Part shown: piece by piece, positions 28,540 to 40,320 of the stretch
How the letters are laid out: each line of letters starts with the position of its first letter
Numbering within the stretch: the first letter of the stretch is position 1
Assembly: GCF_003063625.1 (NCBI RefSeq)
Contig: NZ_CP026604.1
Span: 1,240,001 to 1,304,000 of the forward strand
Reading direction: 5' to 3'
Source of the DNA: Saccharobesus litoralis
Lineage (GTDB): Bacteria > Pseudomonadota > Gammaproteobacteria > Enterobacterales > Alteromonadaceae
DNA: 64,000 bases
Translations under genes and position numbers: made by a program
Notes under the pieces: generated by a model
Told to the model about the DNA's origin: nothing
The model's input: the letters and a program-made list of their open reading frames with translations, nothing else
Database searches by the model: none

Positions 28540-28720
28540 CAACTTACATAATATTTTTACCCCTTTCCTCTATGTGTATTTAGTACCTTTTCAATTTAAT
28601 TTTGATGAGTTGAAACAATGCCAGCTATTTTTGTAGGTTCGACGCTCGCTTAAAGCGCCTACTTTTGGTGCCTCAACAATGGCTGTTGATATTAGGCAAT
28701 ATTGCGCCTAGAAACCAAGC

Positions 28721-28770
28721 CTGAAGCAGCTCTGCTGCTAATGTCGAAATAAATTTCGACCTACATTAAT
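28721..28770. repeat. Inverted relative of the 25739-25775 repeat
   Basis: Contains AGCAGCTCTGCTGCTAATG then TCGAAATAAATTTCGACCTA, the inverse of 25739-25775. The remainder of 28501-28945 holds no gene. Confidence 0.55.
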
Positions 28771-28945
28771 TTGGTTTTCTTACTACCTCGGTGCTTTCAA
28801 CTGATCATTTTTTCTGGAAACAGTACTAGTCACTTGCTTATTTAGCGATTGAGTTTTTCACCGCCTCAGTTGGCATTAATCTAATATTGCTCCACACTTT
28901 TAAAAAGCCTGCTTGTTTGCTAGGCATAAATTGGGGGCTGGAATT

Positions 28946-31900
28946 ATGATTAATAAGCTTTTAAGCCAAGCTGACTACTTGCCAGATTTAGCACAATTAA
29001 CCCAATTAATCGCCGACACTTATTGCTGTGATGAACAGGACTTTATTAAGCAAATAGCCTTACCCAGTCAACAAAACTTAGCTTTGGATGAAATAAGCCT
29101 AACCTGCGAGAAAATAATTACAGATTTACGCCAACATCAATCCGTGTCTGGAATAGCCGCATTTTTGCAAGAGTATGGGCTTTCCAATCAAGAAGGTTTG
29201 GTATTAATGGGCTTAGCAGAAGCCCTATTAAGGATCCCTGATGCGATCAGTGCCGAAGCGTTAATCGAAGATAGGCTTAGTGCTGCCGATTGGACTAAGC
29301 ACAGTCAACACAGCTCTTCGAGTTTAGTTAATTTGACAACTTGGGGGCTAGAATTAGGTAGCAAGGTTACCGCCAGCCATGCCACTGCCAATCCGTTAGC
29401 CAATATGCTTAAACGCTTAGGCAAGCCAGTTATCAAACTAGCTTTAGACACTGCCGTTAAGTTAATGGCTAACCAATTTATATTGAGTGAAAGTGTTGAC
29501 AAGATCGGCGTAAATAGCCGTGCTTTACAAGCAAAGGGCTATTGTTTTTCCTATGATATGCTGGGTGAAGCGGCAATGACCCAAGCCGATGCCACTCGCT
29601 ATTTAAAATCTTATCAACACGCCATCATAGCAGTGGCAAATCAACAAGATGCTCATATCTCAGTCAAACTTTCCGCTTTGCATCCCAAATTTCAAGCCAA
29701 TAATCAACAACAAGTTATCGAGCAATTAGTACCAAACTTAGTCAAACTCCTGACATTAGCTAATCAGCACGGTGTTGCTATCACCTTGGATGCCGAAGAA
29801 GCAGACCGCCTAGAACTCACCTTAGCTGTGTTTAAAGCAACTTTTTGTCAAATAGCAACGCTTAACAAAACTCATTTTGGTTTAGCCGTACAAGCCTATT
29901 CAAAACGTGCGATTGCAGTCATTGCATGGTTAAGGGAGCTTGCGCGCAGTCACTATAAAGTTATACCTGTGCGCCTTGTAAAAGGTGCTTATTGGGACCA
30001 AGAAATCAAACACAGCCAACAACTGGCAATAAGCGATTATCCAGTTTTCACCCAAAAAGCGGCAACCGATATTAATTACCTTGCTTGCGCCCAACTCTTG
30101 TTTCAACAGTCTAGTCAACGTTGGTTATACCCACAGTTTGCGACCCATAATGTTCATACACTGTTATGCATTATCGCCCTAGCCAAACAAAAACGGCTGA
30201 ATGGCCAAGCGGCGCAATTTGAATGCCAACGCCTATATGGCATGGGGCAAGCTATCTATGATTTAGCACTGAATCACCCACAACAACTAGGCGGCGAAAC
30301 ACTCGAGCCATTTAGTTGTCGTATTTACGCCCCAATTGGTGATCACAAACAGCTATTGCCCTACCTTGTTCGTCGCTTATTGGAAAACGGGGCTAACTCA
30401 TCTTTTGTTCATCAACTATTAGATGACAGCATTAGTGCTCAACAACTCAGCCTATCGCCTTTTGGTACGTTAACCCAATCAAAACCATTACATAAACCCC
30501 GAGCTTTGTTTACTGATCGCTTGAGTGCCGCGGGTATCAATCTCAATCTGCAACATAATCAAAAATATGTAACCAGTCACCTTGCCCAATTCAATAACAA
30601 GCAATGGCAAGCAGCAAGTTTAGTGCAAGGGCAAAACGTGACTAATGACAAAAGTGTCAATGTTTTTAATCCCGCGTTTCCGCTGCGCAAAATAGGCAGT
30701 TACGCATTATGTCAAGAATCGGATGTGCAGCAAGCATTTGATTTTGCGCGCGCTAATCTGAGCCAGTGGCAACATGAAGCACTTGATCAGCGCTGTCACA
30801 AACTCCATGCTTTTGCCGACAAGCTGCAAAAAAATCAATTTGAATTGATGAGCCTATTGATCTGTGAGGCAGGTAAAACGTGGCAAGATGCGATTGACGA
30901 AATTAAAGAAGCTATCGATTTTTGCCATTATTACGCCCAGCAAGCTAAAGACACATTACTACCGTGTTCATTACAAGGCGTAACGGGTGAAAAAAACACC
31001 TTACACTTAACGGGGCGCGGCCTGTTTTTATGCATTAGCCCTTGGAATTTCCCACTGGCTATTTTTGTTGGGCAAATAGCGGCAGCCTTAGTTTGTGGCA
31101 ATAGTGTTATCGCAAAACCATCTTCCCATACTAACTTGATTGCTTTTCGCACCACTCAACTGGCATATGAAGTTGGCATTCCATCTTTTGCCCTGCAATT
31201 ACTGCTAATTGATGGTCAGCAGCTAACCGATTGGGTATTACATAAGCAATCAATCGACGGCTTATGTTTTACTGGCTCTAATCAAACAGCACATCACATA
31301 CAACAGCAGCTCACCCTGCATCAATCCGCTATAGTGCCCTACATTGCTGAAACAGGTGGACAAAACTGTTTAATTGCTGATTCAACTGCACTACCAGAAC
31401 AAATAGTCAAAGATGTTATCCATTCAGCATTTACCAGTTGTGGACAAAGATGCTCGGCACTACGAGTGCTGTATATTCAGAATGAAATAGCAGAAGAAAT
31501 TGAAGCCATGTTAATTGGTGCTTTGCAAACCTTAAAAATTGATGATCCCAGTTTGTTTTCTTCTGATATTGGCCCTTGTATTTCACAAGACGCTCAACAA
31601 GCGTTAATCAGTTACATTGACAGCCAACGGAAATTAGGGCGCGTTGTTTTCCAAGCCAACAAAGTTCAAACAAGTACTGGATATTATGTGCCTCCTACCA
31701 TTATCAAGATTAATAGTGTGCTGGCTCTCACCAAAGAGCACTTTGGTCCTATATTACATATTGTGCACTTTCAACGATCTGAATTAGAGCAAATCATTGC
31801 TGATATCAATCAATCACAATTTGGCCTAACGTTAGGCATTCATAGTCGCCATCAATCGACCATCGAGCATATCTGCCAAACCGCCAATGTTGGTAATATT

Positions 31901-32086
31901 TACATTAACCGCAATCAAATTGGTGCTGTCGTCGGTAGTCAACCTTTTGGTGGTAGAGGGTTATCTGGTACAGGCCCCAAAGCAGGCGGCCCACACTATT
32001 TAAGTCGTTTTGTGTGTGAAAAAACCATTAGCAACAATACTGCCGCAATGGGTGGCAATATAGAGCTGCTAATGGCTAAACGATAA
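28946..32086 (+). CDS. putA: Bifunctional proline dehydrogenase / P5C dehydrogenase PutA
   Basis: About 1046 residues from ATG 28946, with GGGGG upstream. The proline dehydrogenase barrel (~170-480) includes ISVKLSALHP, TLDAEEADRLELTL and PVRLVKGAYWDQEIKHSQ, plus FATHNVHTLL. The aldehyde dehydrogenase domain (~560-1030) has SPWNFPLAIFVGQIAAAL, the Glu motif ETGGQN, and the catalytic cysteine in SCGQRCSALRVL. It oxidises proline to glutamate via P5C using FAD then NAD. There is no N-terminal ribbon-helix-helix domain, so it is an enzyme and not an autorepressor as in E. coli. Confidence 0.93.
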   Translation: MINKLLSQADYLPDLAQLTQLIADTYCCDEQDFIKQIALPSQQNLALDEISLTCEKIITDLRQHQSVSGIAAFLQEYGLSNQEGLVLMGLAEALLRIPDAISAEALIEDRLSAADWTKHSQHSSSSLVNLTTWGLELGSKVTASHATANPLANMLKRLGKPVIKLALDTAVKLMANQFILSESVDKIGVNSRALQAKGYCFSYDMLGEAAMTQADATRYLKSYQHAIIAVANQQDAHISVKLSALHPKFQANNQQQVIEQLVPNLVKLLTLANQHGVAITLDAEEADRLELTLAVFKATFCQIATLNKTHFGLAVQAYSKRAIAVIAWLRELARSHYKVIPVRLVKGAYWDQEIKHSQQLAISDYPVFTQKAATDINYLACAQLLFQQSSQRWLYPQFATHNVHTLLCIIALAKQKRLNGQAAQFECQRLYGMGQAIYDLALNHPQQLGGETLEPFSCRIYAPIGDHKQLLPYLVRRLLENGANSSFVHQLLDDSISAQQLSLSPFGTLTQSKPLHKPRALFTDRLSAAGINLNLQHNQKYVTSHLAQFNNKQWQAASLVQGQNVTNDKSVNVFNPAFPLRKIGSYALCQESDVQQAFDFARANLSQWQHEALDQRCHKLHAFADKLQKNQFELMSLLICEAGKTWQDAIDEIKEAIDFCHYYAQQAKDTLLPCSLQGVTGEKNTLHLTGRGLFLCISPWNFPLAIFVGQIAAALVCGNSVIAKPSSHTNLIAFRTTQLAYEVGIPSFALQLLLIDGQQLTDWVLHKQSIDGLCFTGSNQTAHHIQQQLTLHQSAIVPYIAETGGQNCLIADSTALPEQIVKDVIHSAFTSCGQRCSALRVLYIQNEIAEEIEAMLIGALQTLKIDDPSLFSSDIGPCISQDAQQALISYIDSQRKLGRVVFQANKVQTSTGYYVPPTIIKINSVLALTKEHFGPILHIVHFQRSELEQIIADINQSQFGLTLGIHSRHQSTIEHICQTANVGNIYINRNQIGAVVGSQPFGGRGLSGTGPKAGGPHYLSRFVCEKTISNNTAAMGGNIELLMAKR

Positions 32087-32116
32087 CGAAGATAAATAAA
32101 TTAACCTGTGTTGAGG

Positions 32117-32965
32117 TTAGTTATTTTGTTTTTGATGTTTTTTAATTGCTTTGGCAATACGTTTGGCCGCTTTACGCGTGGTTTTATCATTTGGGTGTAA
32201 GCCATCACCTAAATGCTCAAAACCTTGCCACATATTGTCTAAGAAAATAGCTGAAGGTAATTCAGCTTGAATGCGACTTTTGTAAATAGAACCATATAAA
32301 TTATAGGCATACTCACTAACTATCCAATCCCATCCTAACGTATCTCTAAATAACGGCAGATCTAAATTTTGATAGGCAGGTGCCGTACCATAAATTGGCG
32401 TAATACCAAGATCGATAGCGCGCTGGCCTACCGCAATCATGTTATCAACTGATTGATTAATTTGCTCAACGGTACATTCACTCGTTTGATCCATAGGGAT
32501 ACCGAAAGCATCAGGGTGATTACAATCATTGCCGCGCAATATTAAAACGTAGTCAGCGAAAATATCTGGGCCCGCCGTAACGCGAGCTAACGCTTTAGTT
32601 AGCTGTTTATCAAAACCCTGCCAACCTGGTCCCACACATTCAGGGCCAGGAAAACAAGCAAGCCGATCAAATGAGGTGGCGCCCGCTTGCGCTTCATTGA
32701 TAACGTGGCCAGATAAACTGCGCTCACGCACTAATGCATCTCCTAAAGCCAAATAACGTCCTGAATTAACCGCAATGCCACCAAGAGGGGCTTGCATGCC
32801 ACTAATAAACGGCGTCGATGCATTACCATACGATGCACCAATCACTAAAATGGCATTTTCATCCTGCTTACTGTTGGCAAATGCGGTAGACGATAACAAC
32901 ACAGTCGCCGCAACACAGGTGGTTAGAACAGATTTAACTTTTTTAACGCTAAAAAGATCTCGCAT
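32117..32965 (-). CDS. Secreted SGNH/GDSL-family hydrolase
   Basis: 282 residues from ATG 32965, with AAAGGAAA upstream. A signal peptide (VLTTCVAATVLLSSTAFA) is followed by ILVIGASYGNAS, whose GAS serine is block I. NEAQAGATS forms block II, LRGNDCN is block III (GxND), and DGLHPND supplies the catalytic Asp-x-x-His of block V. These make an SGNH esterase/lipase fold. It probably removes an acyl group from a glycan or lipid outside the cytoplasm. Substrate unknown; it is convergent with putA. Confidence 0.85.
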   Translation of the reverse strand: MRDLFSVKKVKSVLTTCVAATVLLSSTAFANSKQDENAILVIGASYGNASTPFISGMQAPLGGIAVNSGRYLALGDALVRERSLSGHVINEAQAGATSFDRLACFPGPECVGPGWQGFDKQLTKALARVTAGPDIFADYVLILRGNDCNHPDAFGIPMDQTSECTVEQINQSVDNMIAVGQRAIDLGITPIYGTAPAYQNLDLPLFRDTLGWDWIVSEYAYNLYGSIYKSRIQAELPSAIFLDNMWQGFEHLGDGLHPNDKTTRKAAKRIAKAIKKHQKQNN

Positions 32966-33788
32966 ACTACTAAATTTCCTTTGTACAAAATCAATCAATT
33001 GAGTCCAGTTATACCTAATGCAGTACCACAAGCGGATGAGCTAATCTGCACAAGCAGTAAATGAACGAGTGAACAATTTAACAACTTTAATCAGTGTCAA
33101 ACTAAAACTTAAGATATAACAAAAATTTAACAATTTAAACCATTTATTAATACTGTTAAATTAAATCGTATTTTTAGTGGTTTAAACCACGAATTATCCA
33201 CCTAAACTATGAAAACAAAATGTAATGCTATGTATTAATCTGTTCTCACGCTTCACAACGAAAGAGTCGATGAGCCTAGGGTTTTATCTACACCACAAGC
33301 TATTAGGAATAATAGAGGCATAATTGAAGTATAAAAAACCAAGTGGTTAAAATTCAACCAACCTCGAGTCATTTGCGCTAAGCCTTTTTATACAAAATAC
33401 GAAAACAAATATGAAAGAATGACGACTAAGAAGTGACAAGCAAGTTGCCCATCAATGACAGACAGAGGTTTGACCAGTAAAAAATTAAATGACCTTAGGA
33501 CAACTATTTATTTACCCGTCAAGAGAAACCCCTTAAAAACAAATATAACCATAAAAAATCAACTATATATAAATTTTAAAATTCAGATACCCTGAGATTT
33601 AGCCAACAAAAAAATTTCATTGCTGTTCGTCACATTAGTATCAATTGGCCTTAACTGACTCGCAATCTCATTGTCATCTTTGCCCCTAAAACTTAGCCGC
33701 GGTTAAAAACAAAAATGATGGCGCTTATTTTTAACCCCAACATATCAATAAAAATAAAGCGCCTTTTACTATCCACGGAAAATACAAA
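32966..33788. other. Long AT-rich intergenic region
   Basis: About 820 bases between the SGNH gene and the PhoX-like gene (divergent). I find no open frame with a believable start and no strong hairpin; it presumably holds both promoters. It could hide a small RNA, but nothing in the sequence shows one. Confidence 0.5.
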
Positions 33789-35807
<2,019 letters not shown>

Positions 35808-35853
35808 TACGTAGTTAAGCGAAATACGGCGCAATAGCCAAATACCAGAGAGC

Positions 35854-36031
35854 TATAGTCAAAGCGATCAGGTTTTAGGGGCAGGTTTCTAGTTCCAGAC
35901 GAAACCTAAGTACCTACATCCATGTAGGCAAAGCTGTCAAGCTTCGAGACCCCATGAGCATATGCTCTACTATGTGATTGGGGCGAGTAAGCGCAGACAA
36001 TGAACCATAAGACCTGAGCGAGAAGACTATA
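35854..36031 (-). repeat. 178-bp MITE-like element, copy B (inverted)
   Basis: Starts TATAGTCAAAGCGATCAGG and ends GACTATA; it is the reverse complement of the copy A type and the same length. It ends 42 bases before the dihaem lipoprotein start. Confidence 0.8.
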
Positions 36032-36073
36032 CCTTGTAGCTCTCTCTTTTATTTAGTTCGTCCAAGAAAGTCC

Positions 36074-37738
36074 ATGAAAAAGTTTATTTTTAAATACGTT
36101 TTGTTGATTGCCAGTACCTTGCTACTAGGGTGCAATGAGTCACAAGTCACCGCAACTAGCAGCACTGCTACCGCCAATAGTAATCAGTCTTACCCTGCGA
36201 CTGAATACCTTAAACACGATGAAACATATAACCCTGAAGCGGTTATTCCACCACAGTGTTATACCAAAACTAATGGGGTTAACAACCCTTGCTATGTTTG
36301 CCACCAAACTTATAAAGAAAATCCATCTCGTCCTAATGTAATGAACGACGGTAACTTACAAGGTGCTTATGAATTTTCTGAGGTTGGCGAAACCAATAGC
36401 TGGCAAAACTTATTTAAAAATAGAACAGACATCATAGCTAAAATTGCCGATCAACAAATACTTAGCTACATCGAACAAGACAACTACACACCGTTTATTA
36501 ATACCTTAAAAAACAAGCAAGACTGGGTTGGTGGGATCCACCACATTAAAGATTTAGAAAAAGGGGCTGTCGCCTTTGATCATCAAGGCGTTGCCAAAGA
36601 CAACAGCCATTGGGTGGCTTTTAACTACAAACCTTTTCCTAGTACGTTTTGGCCGACAAATGGTTCGACTGGCGATGTTATGATCCGCTTACCGCAAGCA
36701 TTTCGTGAACTTAACGGACAATACCAACGCGACATTTACTTTGCCAACTTAGCATTGCTTGAAATGGTCATTAAGGATTTAAGCCAAATTTCAGTACCGA
36801 CACTAAACGAAAAAGCGCTAGGTCTCGACTTAAACCAAGATGGCCAACTAACCACTATCGACCAATTAAAACGACACGCTTATTACTTTGGTGACGCTGC
36901 GCAAATTAAAACCACAACCATGCTGTATCCTGAGAATACTGAATTTTTACACACAGTGCGTTATTTAGGTGTCGACGAAAATGGCAATATTCATATTCCC
37001 AAGCGCATGAAAGAAGTGCGCTACATGAAAAAGACCCTATTTCGTGAGCCTGTTAGTTTAGCCAGTGCCTATTACAAAGAAGTCAAAGAAAAACATTTTG
37101 AAAACTTGCCGATCACAACCAACCTTGGCGATAGAGGGATAGGCAATGGTTTTGGTTGGGAGATCCAAGGCTTTATTGAAAACAAAAACGGGCAACTTCG
37201 TCAGCAAAATCACGAAGAGATGACATTTTGTAATGGTTGTCACAAAACCGTCGGCTCAACTATCGACCAAACCTTTTCATTTGCTCGAAAAATCGATGGT
37301 GTTGCCGGCTGGGGCTATATCGATTTAACCAAAATGCAAGATGTACCCAACAAAGGTGAATCGCAAGGCGAATACTTAACCTATATGCAACGAGTCGGTG
37401 GTGGCGATGAGTTTCGGCAAAACCAAGAAATGCTAGCCAAATGGTTTAATCTTGACGGCACAGTTAATACCCAAAAAGTTCTGGCCGTTGATAACTTGTA
37501 TGACCTTATCATGCCTTCTAAAACCCGCGCGCTAAAATTAAACAAAGCGTATTACAGCATAGTGCAAGAACAGAGCTATATTTTTGGCCGCGACGCAACC
37601 GTGTTAGAAGCAAGCAATGTACTAACTCACATAGACGGTAGCCAAGCACCGTTAAAAGCCGAACACAGATTTCAATGGGATATGCGGCTTAACTGGCAAG
37701 GCAAGCAACACATAGCAGCTACTCAGGTAAATCCATAA
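36074..37738 (+). CDS. Dihaem lipoprotein of unknown function
   Basis: 554 residues. Signal with lipobox LLLGC. Two c-type haem motifs, CYVCH near residue 75 and CNGCH near residue 390, plus an EF-hand-like DLNQDGQLTTIDQL. I do not recognise the family. Haem attachment needs export, so it sits in the periplasm or outer membrane. It ends two bases before the start of the membrane protein at 37741, so the two are very likely co-translated and may form an electron-transfer pair. Confidence 0.7.
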   Translation: MKKFIFKYVLLIASTLLLGCNESQVTATSSTATANSNQSYPATEYLKHDETYNPEAVIPPQCYTKTNGVNNPCYVCHQTYKENPSRPNVMNDGNLQGAYEFSEVGETNSWQNLFKNRTDIIAKIADQQILSYIEQDNYTPFINTLKNKQDWVGGIHHIKDLEKGAVAFDHQGVAKDNSHWVAFNYKPFPSTFWPTNGSTGDVMIRLPQAFRELNGQYQRDIYFANLALLEMVIKDLSQISVPTLNEKALGLDLNQDGQLTTIDQLKRHAYYFGDAAQIKTTTMLYPENTEFLHTVRYLGVDENGNIHIPKRMKEVRYMKKTLFREPVSLASAYYKEVKEKHFENLPITTNLGDRGIGNGFGWEIQGFIENKNGQLRQQNHEEMTFCNGCHKTVGSTIDQTFSFARKIDGVAGWGYIDLTKMQDVPNKGESQGEYLTYMQRVGGGDEFRQNQEMLAKWFNLDGTVNTQKVLAVDNLYDLIMPSKTRALKLNKAYYSIVQEQSYIFGRDATVLEASNVLTHIDGSQAPLKAEHRFQWDMRLNWQGKQHIAATQVNP

Positions 37739-37740
37739 CC

Positions 37741-38436
37741 ATGGACTCTTTACTTATTGATTTTAGCCTTGCTAGTTGCTTAATGGCCATCGGCATTGGC
37801 ATAGATGTGGTGCTCGCTACTTTATTGCGAGCCGAACATTTAACATCGAATAAACAAAAATGGTTGTGGTTATCTGGCGTAACCGCAACCCACACATTAT
37901 TCCCTATGCTAGGTTATTTAATCACCTTGTACAGCGTACAGTTTTTCCCGCAAATTACGCCACTTGTCGGCATAATAGCCTTTTGTTTAGTCGCTCATTT
38001 TTTATGGCAAGAGCTGACGACGACTGAAGATGAACCTAAGGGGTCTCTGGCCTTAATCAATGTGGCTATCATCTTAGCGATATCTTGGGATGCCTTATGG
38101 TCAGGACCTGCAAAATCAGCGCAAGTCACCGCATGGCCAGACTATTTAATTTGGTTATCCTTTATTTTGGTCGGTGCCATCGTTTGGTTGTTAGCTTATA
38201 GCGCATTGAATTTTAGCCAATCAATAACAATTAAGTCGTTAAACAATCAACTCGGTAAACAATTAAGTACATGGTTGCAGTACTCAATTATTGCCTATTT
38301 CGGTTTATTGGCTCTAGTAAAATATACGCTCAACCTATCACCGCCAGCCTTAATCATTTTTGCTTGCTCAGCATTAAGTATTGGCGTCGCGTTAAAAATA
38401 TTACCTTTTAAAAAGCCAATGTTCGTGACGAATTAG
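37741..38436 (+). CDS. Six-helix membrane protein
   Basis: 231 residues with about six hydrophobic helices (LIDFSLASCLMAIGIGIDVVLAT, ITPLVGIIAFCLVAHFLW, LALINVAIILAISWDALW, YLIWLSFILVGAIVWLLAYSAL, YSIIAYFGLLALVKYTL, LIIFACSALSIGVALKI). The layout, with early and middle Asp residues in helices, loosely resembles MntP/LysE-type exporters, but I do not claim that identity. It starts three bases after the dihaem lipoprotein and is probably its inner-membrane partner. Confidence 0.65.
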   Translation: MDSLLIDFSLASCLMAIGIGIDVVLATLLRAEHLTSNKQKWLWLSGVTATHTLFPMLGYLITLYSVQFFPQITPLVGIIAFCLVAHFLWQELTTTEDEPKGSLALINVAIILAISWDALWSGPAKSAQVTAWPDYLIWLSFILVGAIVWLLAYSALNFSQSITIKSLNNQLGKQLSTWLQYSIIAYFGLLALVKYTLNLSPPALIIFACSALSIGVALKILPFKKPMFVTN

Positions 38437-38994
38437 TCCCTTAGCTGCAAAATTTATAGGGGTTAAATCGATAACCATGCACACATCGATGGGGTCAACT
38501 TACATAAACAAACCTTATGCTAGCCGAAATAAATTTAACCCTATAATAGATAGGGTCAATCGCAGCATCCTAACTAATCTCCCAGTCAAAACAATCACTG
38601 AACACTTCCAACAAAAATCGACAAATCAGTCTGGGTAAAAATTCCACCTAGTATTTACATAAAATTGCTAAATTAATCAGCAAGCTGCAAATTTATTAAC
38701 TATGCTTTGCTTGTATCAAAAAATTTGTCTTAGATATGTGTAAGACACATAAATACGGGCCTTGATATGCAAATTAAATATAAAATTTATATTTTGTTTA
38801 CAATTTTCAGCTTTCCAAATTTTATAAAATCTAATATTGTAAACGCACCTAAAAGCAAACATGGACGCTAACACCCTTAGGGTATACATAGGCACGGAAC
38901 ATCGATTTAGGCTAAACACGTAACTGGCAAGTATCAATAATAAAAACAACGGTCAGATAAGAAGTTCACAAGACACTGGAAAACATACGGTACT
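38437..38994. other. Intergenic region upstream of the chemoreceptor
   Basis: 558 bases with no gene. It contains TTTGTTTACAAT (38793-38804), close to the ATTGTnnACAAT palindrome, and at 38490-38560 a degenerate relative of the hairpin repeat at 57487-57545. Confidence 0.45.
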
Positions 38995-40113
38995 ATGACT
39001 AACGCACAACAAGATACGCGCGATAGCCGCGTTTTGTATATGAGCCTTGCAACCCTTATTGTTGCAGGCGTTTTAACCAGCTTTACCCCCAATTTGGTGA
39101 CATGGGGATGGATAGTCATTGCCATTATTGGGCTAATAGTCACTTACAAGATGCAACAGCAAACCGTTGTCGCTCATCAAGTTGAGCAGGACAATCGCGA
39201 GCTTGAAAAAGTACAAGCGGAAAAAGCCCAATTAGCCGAACAATTACAAACATTACAGCAACAGCTTGAAACCGCGCAGGCCAACGAAACACTATATCAT
39301 TCAGTTCTCGACTTGATCCCAGATTGGATATACGTAAAAGATACGCAACATAATTATGTATTTGCCAACAAGTCTTTTCTGGAGGCCTTGCCTGATTTAG
39401 AAATTGGTTACAGCGACGACAAGTTTATGCCACCCGATTTTTGTAAAAAAATCTGGCATGATGAACAAGCAGTTATTCAGCGCAATATGCGCTTAAAAGA
39501 TGTTGAAGAACAAGCCGGTGAAACTTGGTTTTCAACCACCAAAGTTCAATGGAAAGACCCAAAACAAGCCAATCAAGTGGTTGGTATCATTGGTGTCACT
39601 CGAAACGTTACAGAAGCTGTCAATGACCGTTTGACTGTACAAAATAACTCTGAACAGATTAAACAAAAAATTAGTCGAGTACATGCCATTCAAAGCGATA
39701 CCACACAAGCCCGCGAAAAAGCCGCTCAGTGTTCAACGGTTGTTGACAAAATGTCGCAGATCATCGTTGAAATTAATTCAGGTAACGAACAAATTGAACA
39801 AACCATTGAACTTATCAAAGGTTTAGCTAGTCAATCCAAACTTCTCTCAATTAACGCAGCAATTGAAGCAGCAAAAGCAGGTGAAAGTGGCCGAGGGTTT
39901 GGTGTTGTAGCTCACGAAGTACGAGATCTCGCTGAGCGTAGCGAACAAGCGGTAACCGAAATCCAATCCGCAATTAATTCTAGCTCGCAAGTTATCAATA
40001 CTGGAACAGGTACAATGGAAGAAACCAACAAAGCGTTTGAAGTGACCATTCAGCACATCGAATCAATTTCTGGTAGCTTGGATGAATTAAGTGACGACTT
40101 AAGCCGGTTTTAA
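38995..40113 (+). CDS. Methyl-accepting chemotaxis protein with PAS domain
   Basis: 372 residues. Two adjacent membrane helices near the N-terminus (VLYMSLATLIVAGVLTSF, WGWIVIAIIGLIVTY) leave almost no periplasmic loop. A coiled coil (~60-100) leads to a PAS domain (~100-210: YHSVLDLIPDWIYVKDTQHNYVFANKSF). A short MCP signalling domain ends with the conserved hairpin tip SINAAIEAAKAGESGRGFGVVAHEVRDLAERS. It probably senses an internal cue and signals through CheA/CheW. The protein stops soon after the tip, so it is short for a receptor. Confidence 0.88.
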   Translation: MTNAQQDTRDSRVLYMSLATLIVAGVLTSFTPNLVTWGWIVIAIIGLIVTYKMQQQTVVAHQVEQDNRELEKVQAEKAQLAEQLQTLQQQLETAQANETLYHSVLDLIPDWIYVKDTQHNYVFANKSFLEALPDLEIGYSDDKFMPPDFCKKIWHDEQAVIQRNMRLKDVEEQAGETWFSTTKVQWKDPKQANQVVGIIGVTRNVTEAVNDRLTVQNNSEQIKQKISRVHAIQSDTTQAREKAAQCSTVVDKMSQIIVEINSGNEQIEQTIELIKGLASQSKLLSINAAIEAAKAGESGRGFGVVAHEVRDLAERSEQAVTEIQSAINSSSQVINTGTGTMEETNKAFEVTIQHIESISGSLDELSDDLSRF

Positions 40114-40320
40114 TAACCGTTCCTCGCTCAAATTTTTAATTCCTTCTTTAACCCGATCGTAATATACGGTCGGCTTTCCCCTAACAACTCCTAAACCCAA
40201 ACACAGCAAACATAAATGCTCATCTGAATAAATCTAATTGCAAATTTTCGTAAACAACTTTTTATTCACAAATTTCATACGTATGATGTTTATATAAATC
40301 ACTCATTGTATAACACCAGT

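Noticed and set aside
37741-38436. Manganese exporter MntP
   Set aside because: Helix count and placement of Asp are only loosely similar; no diagnostic motif is visible.
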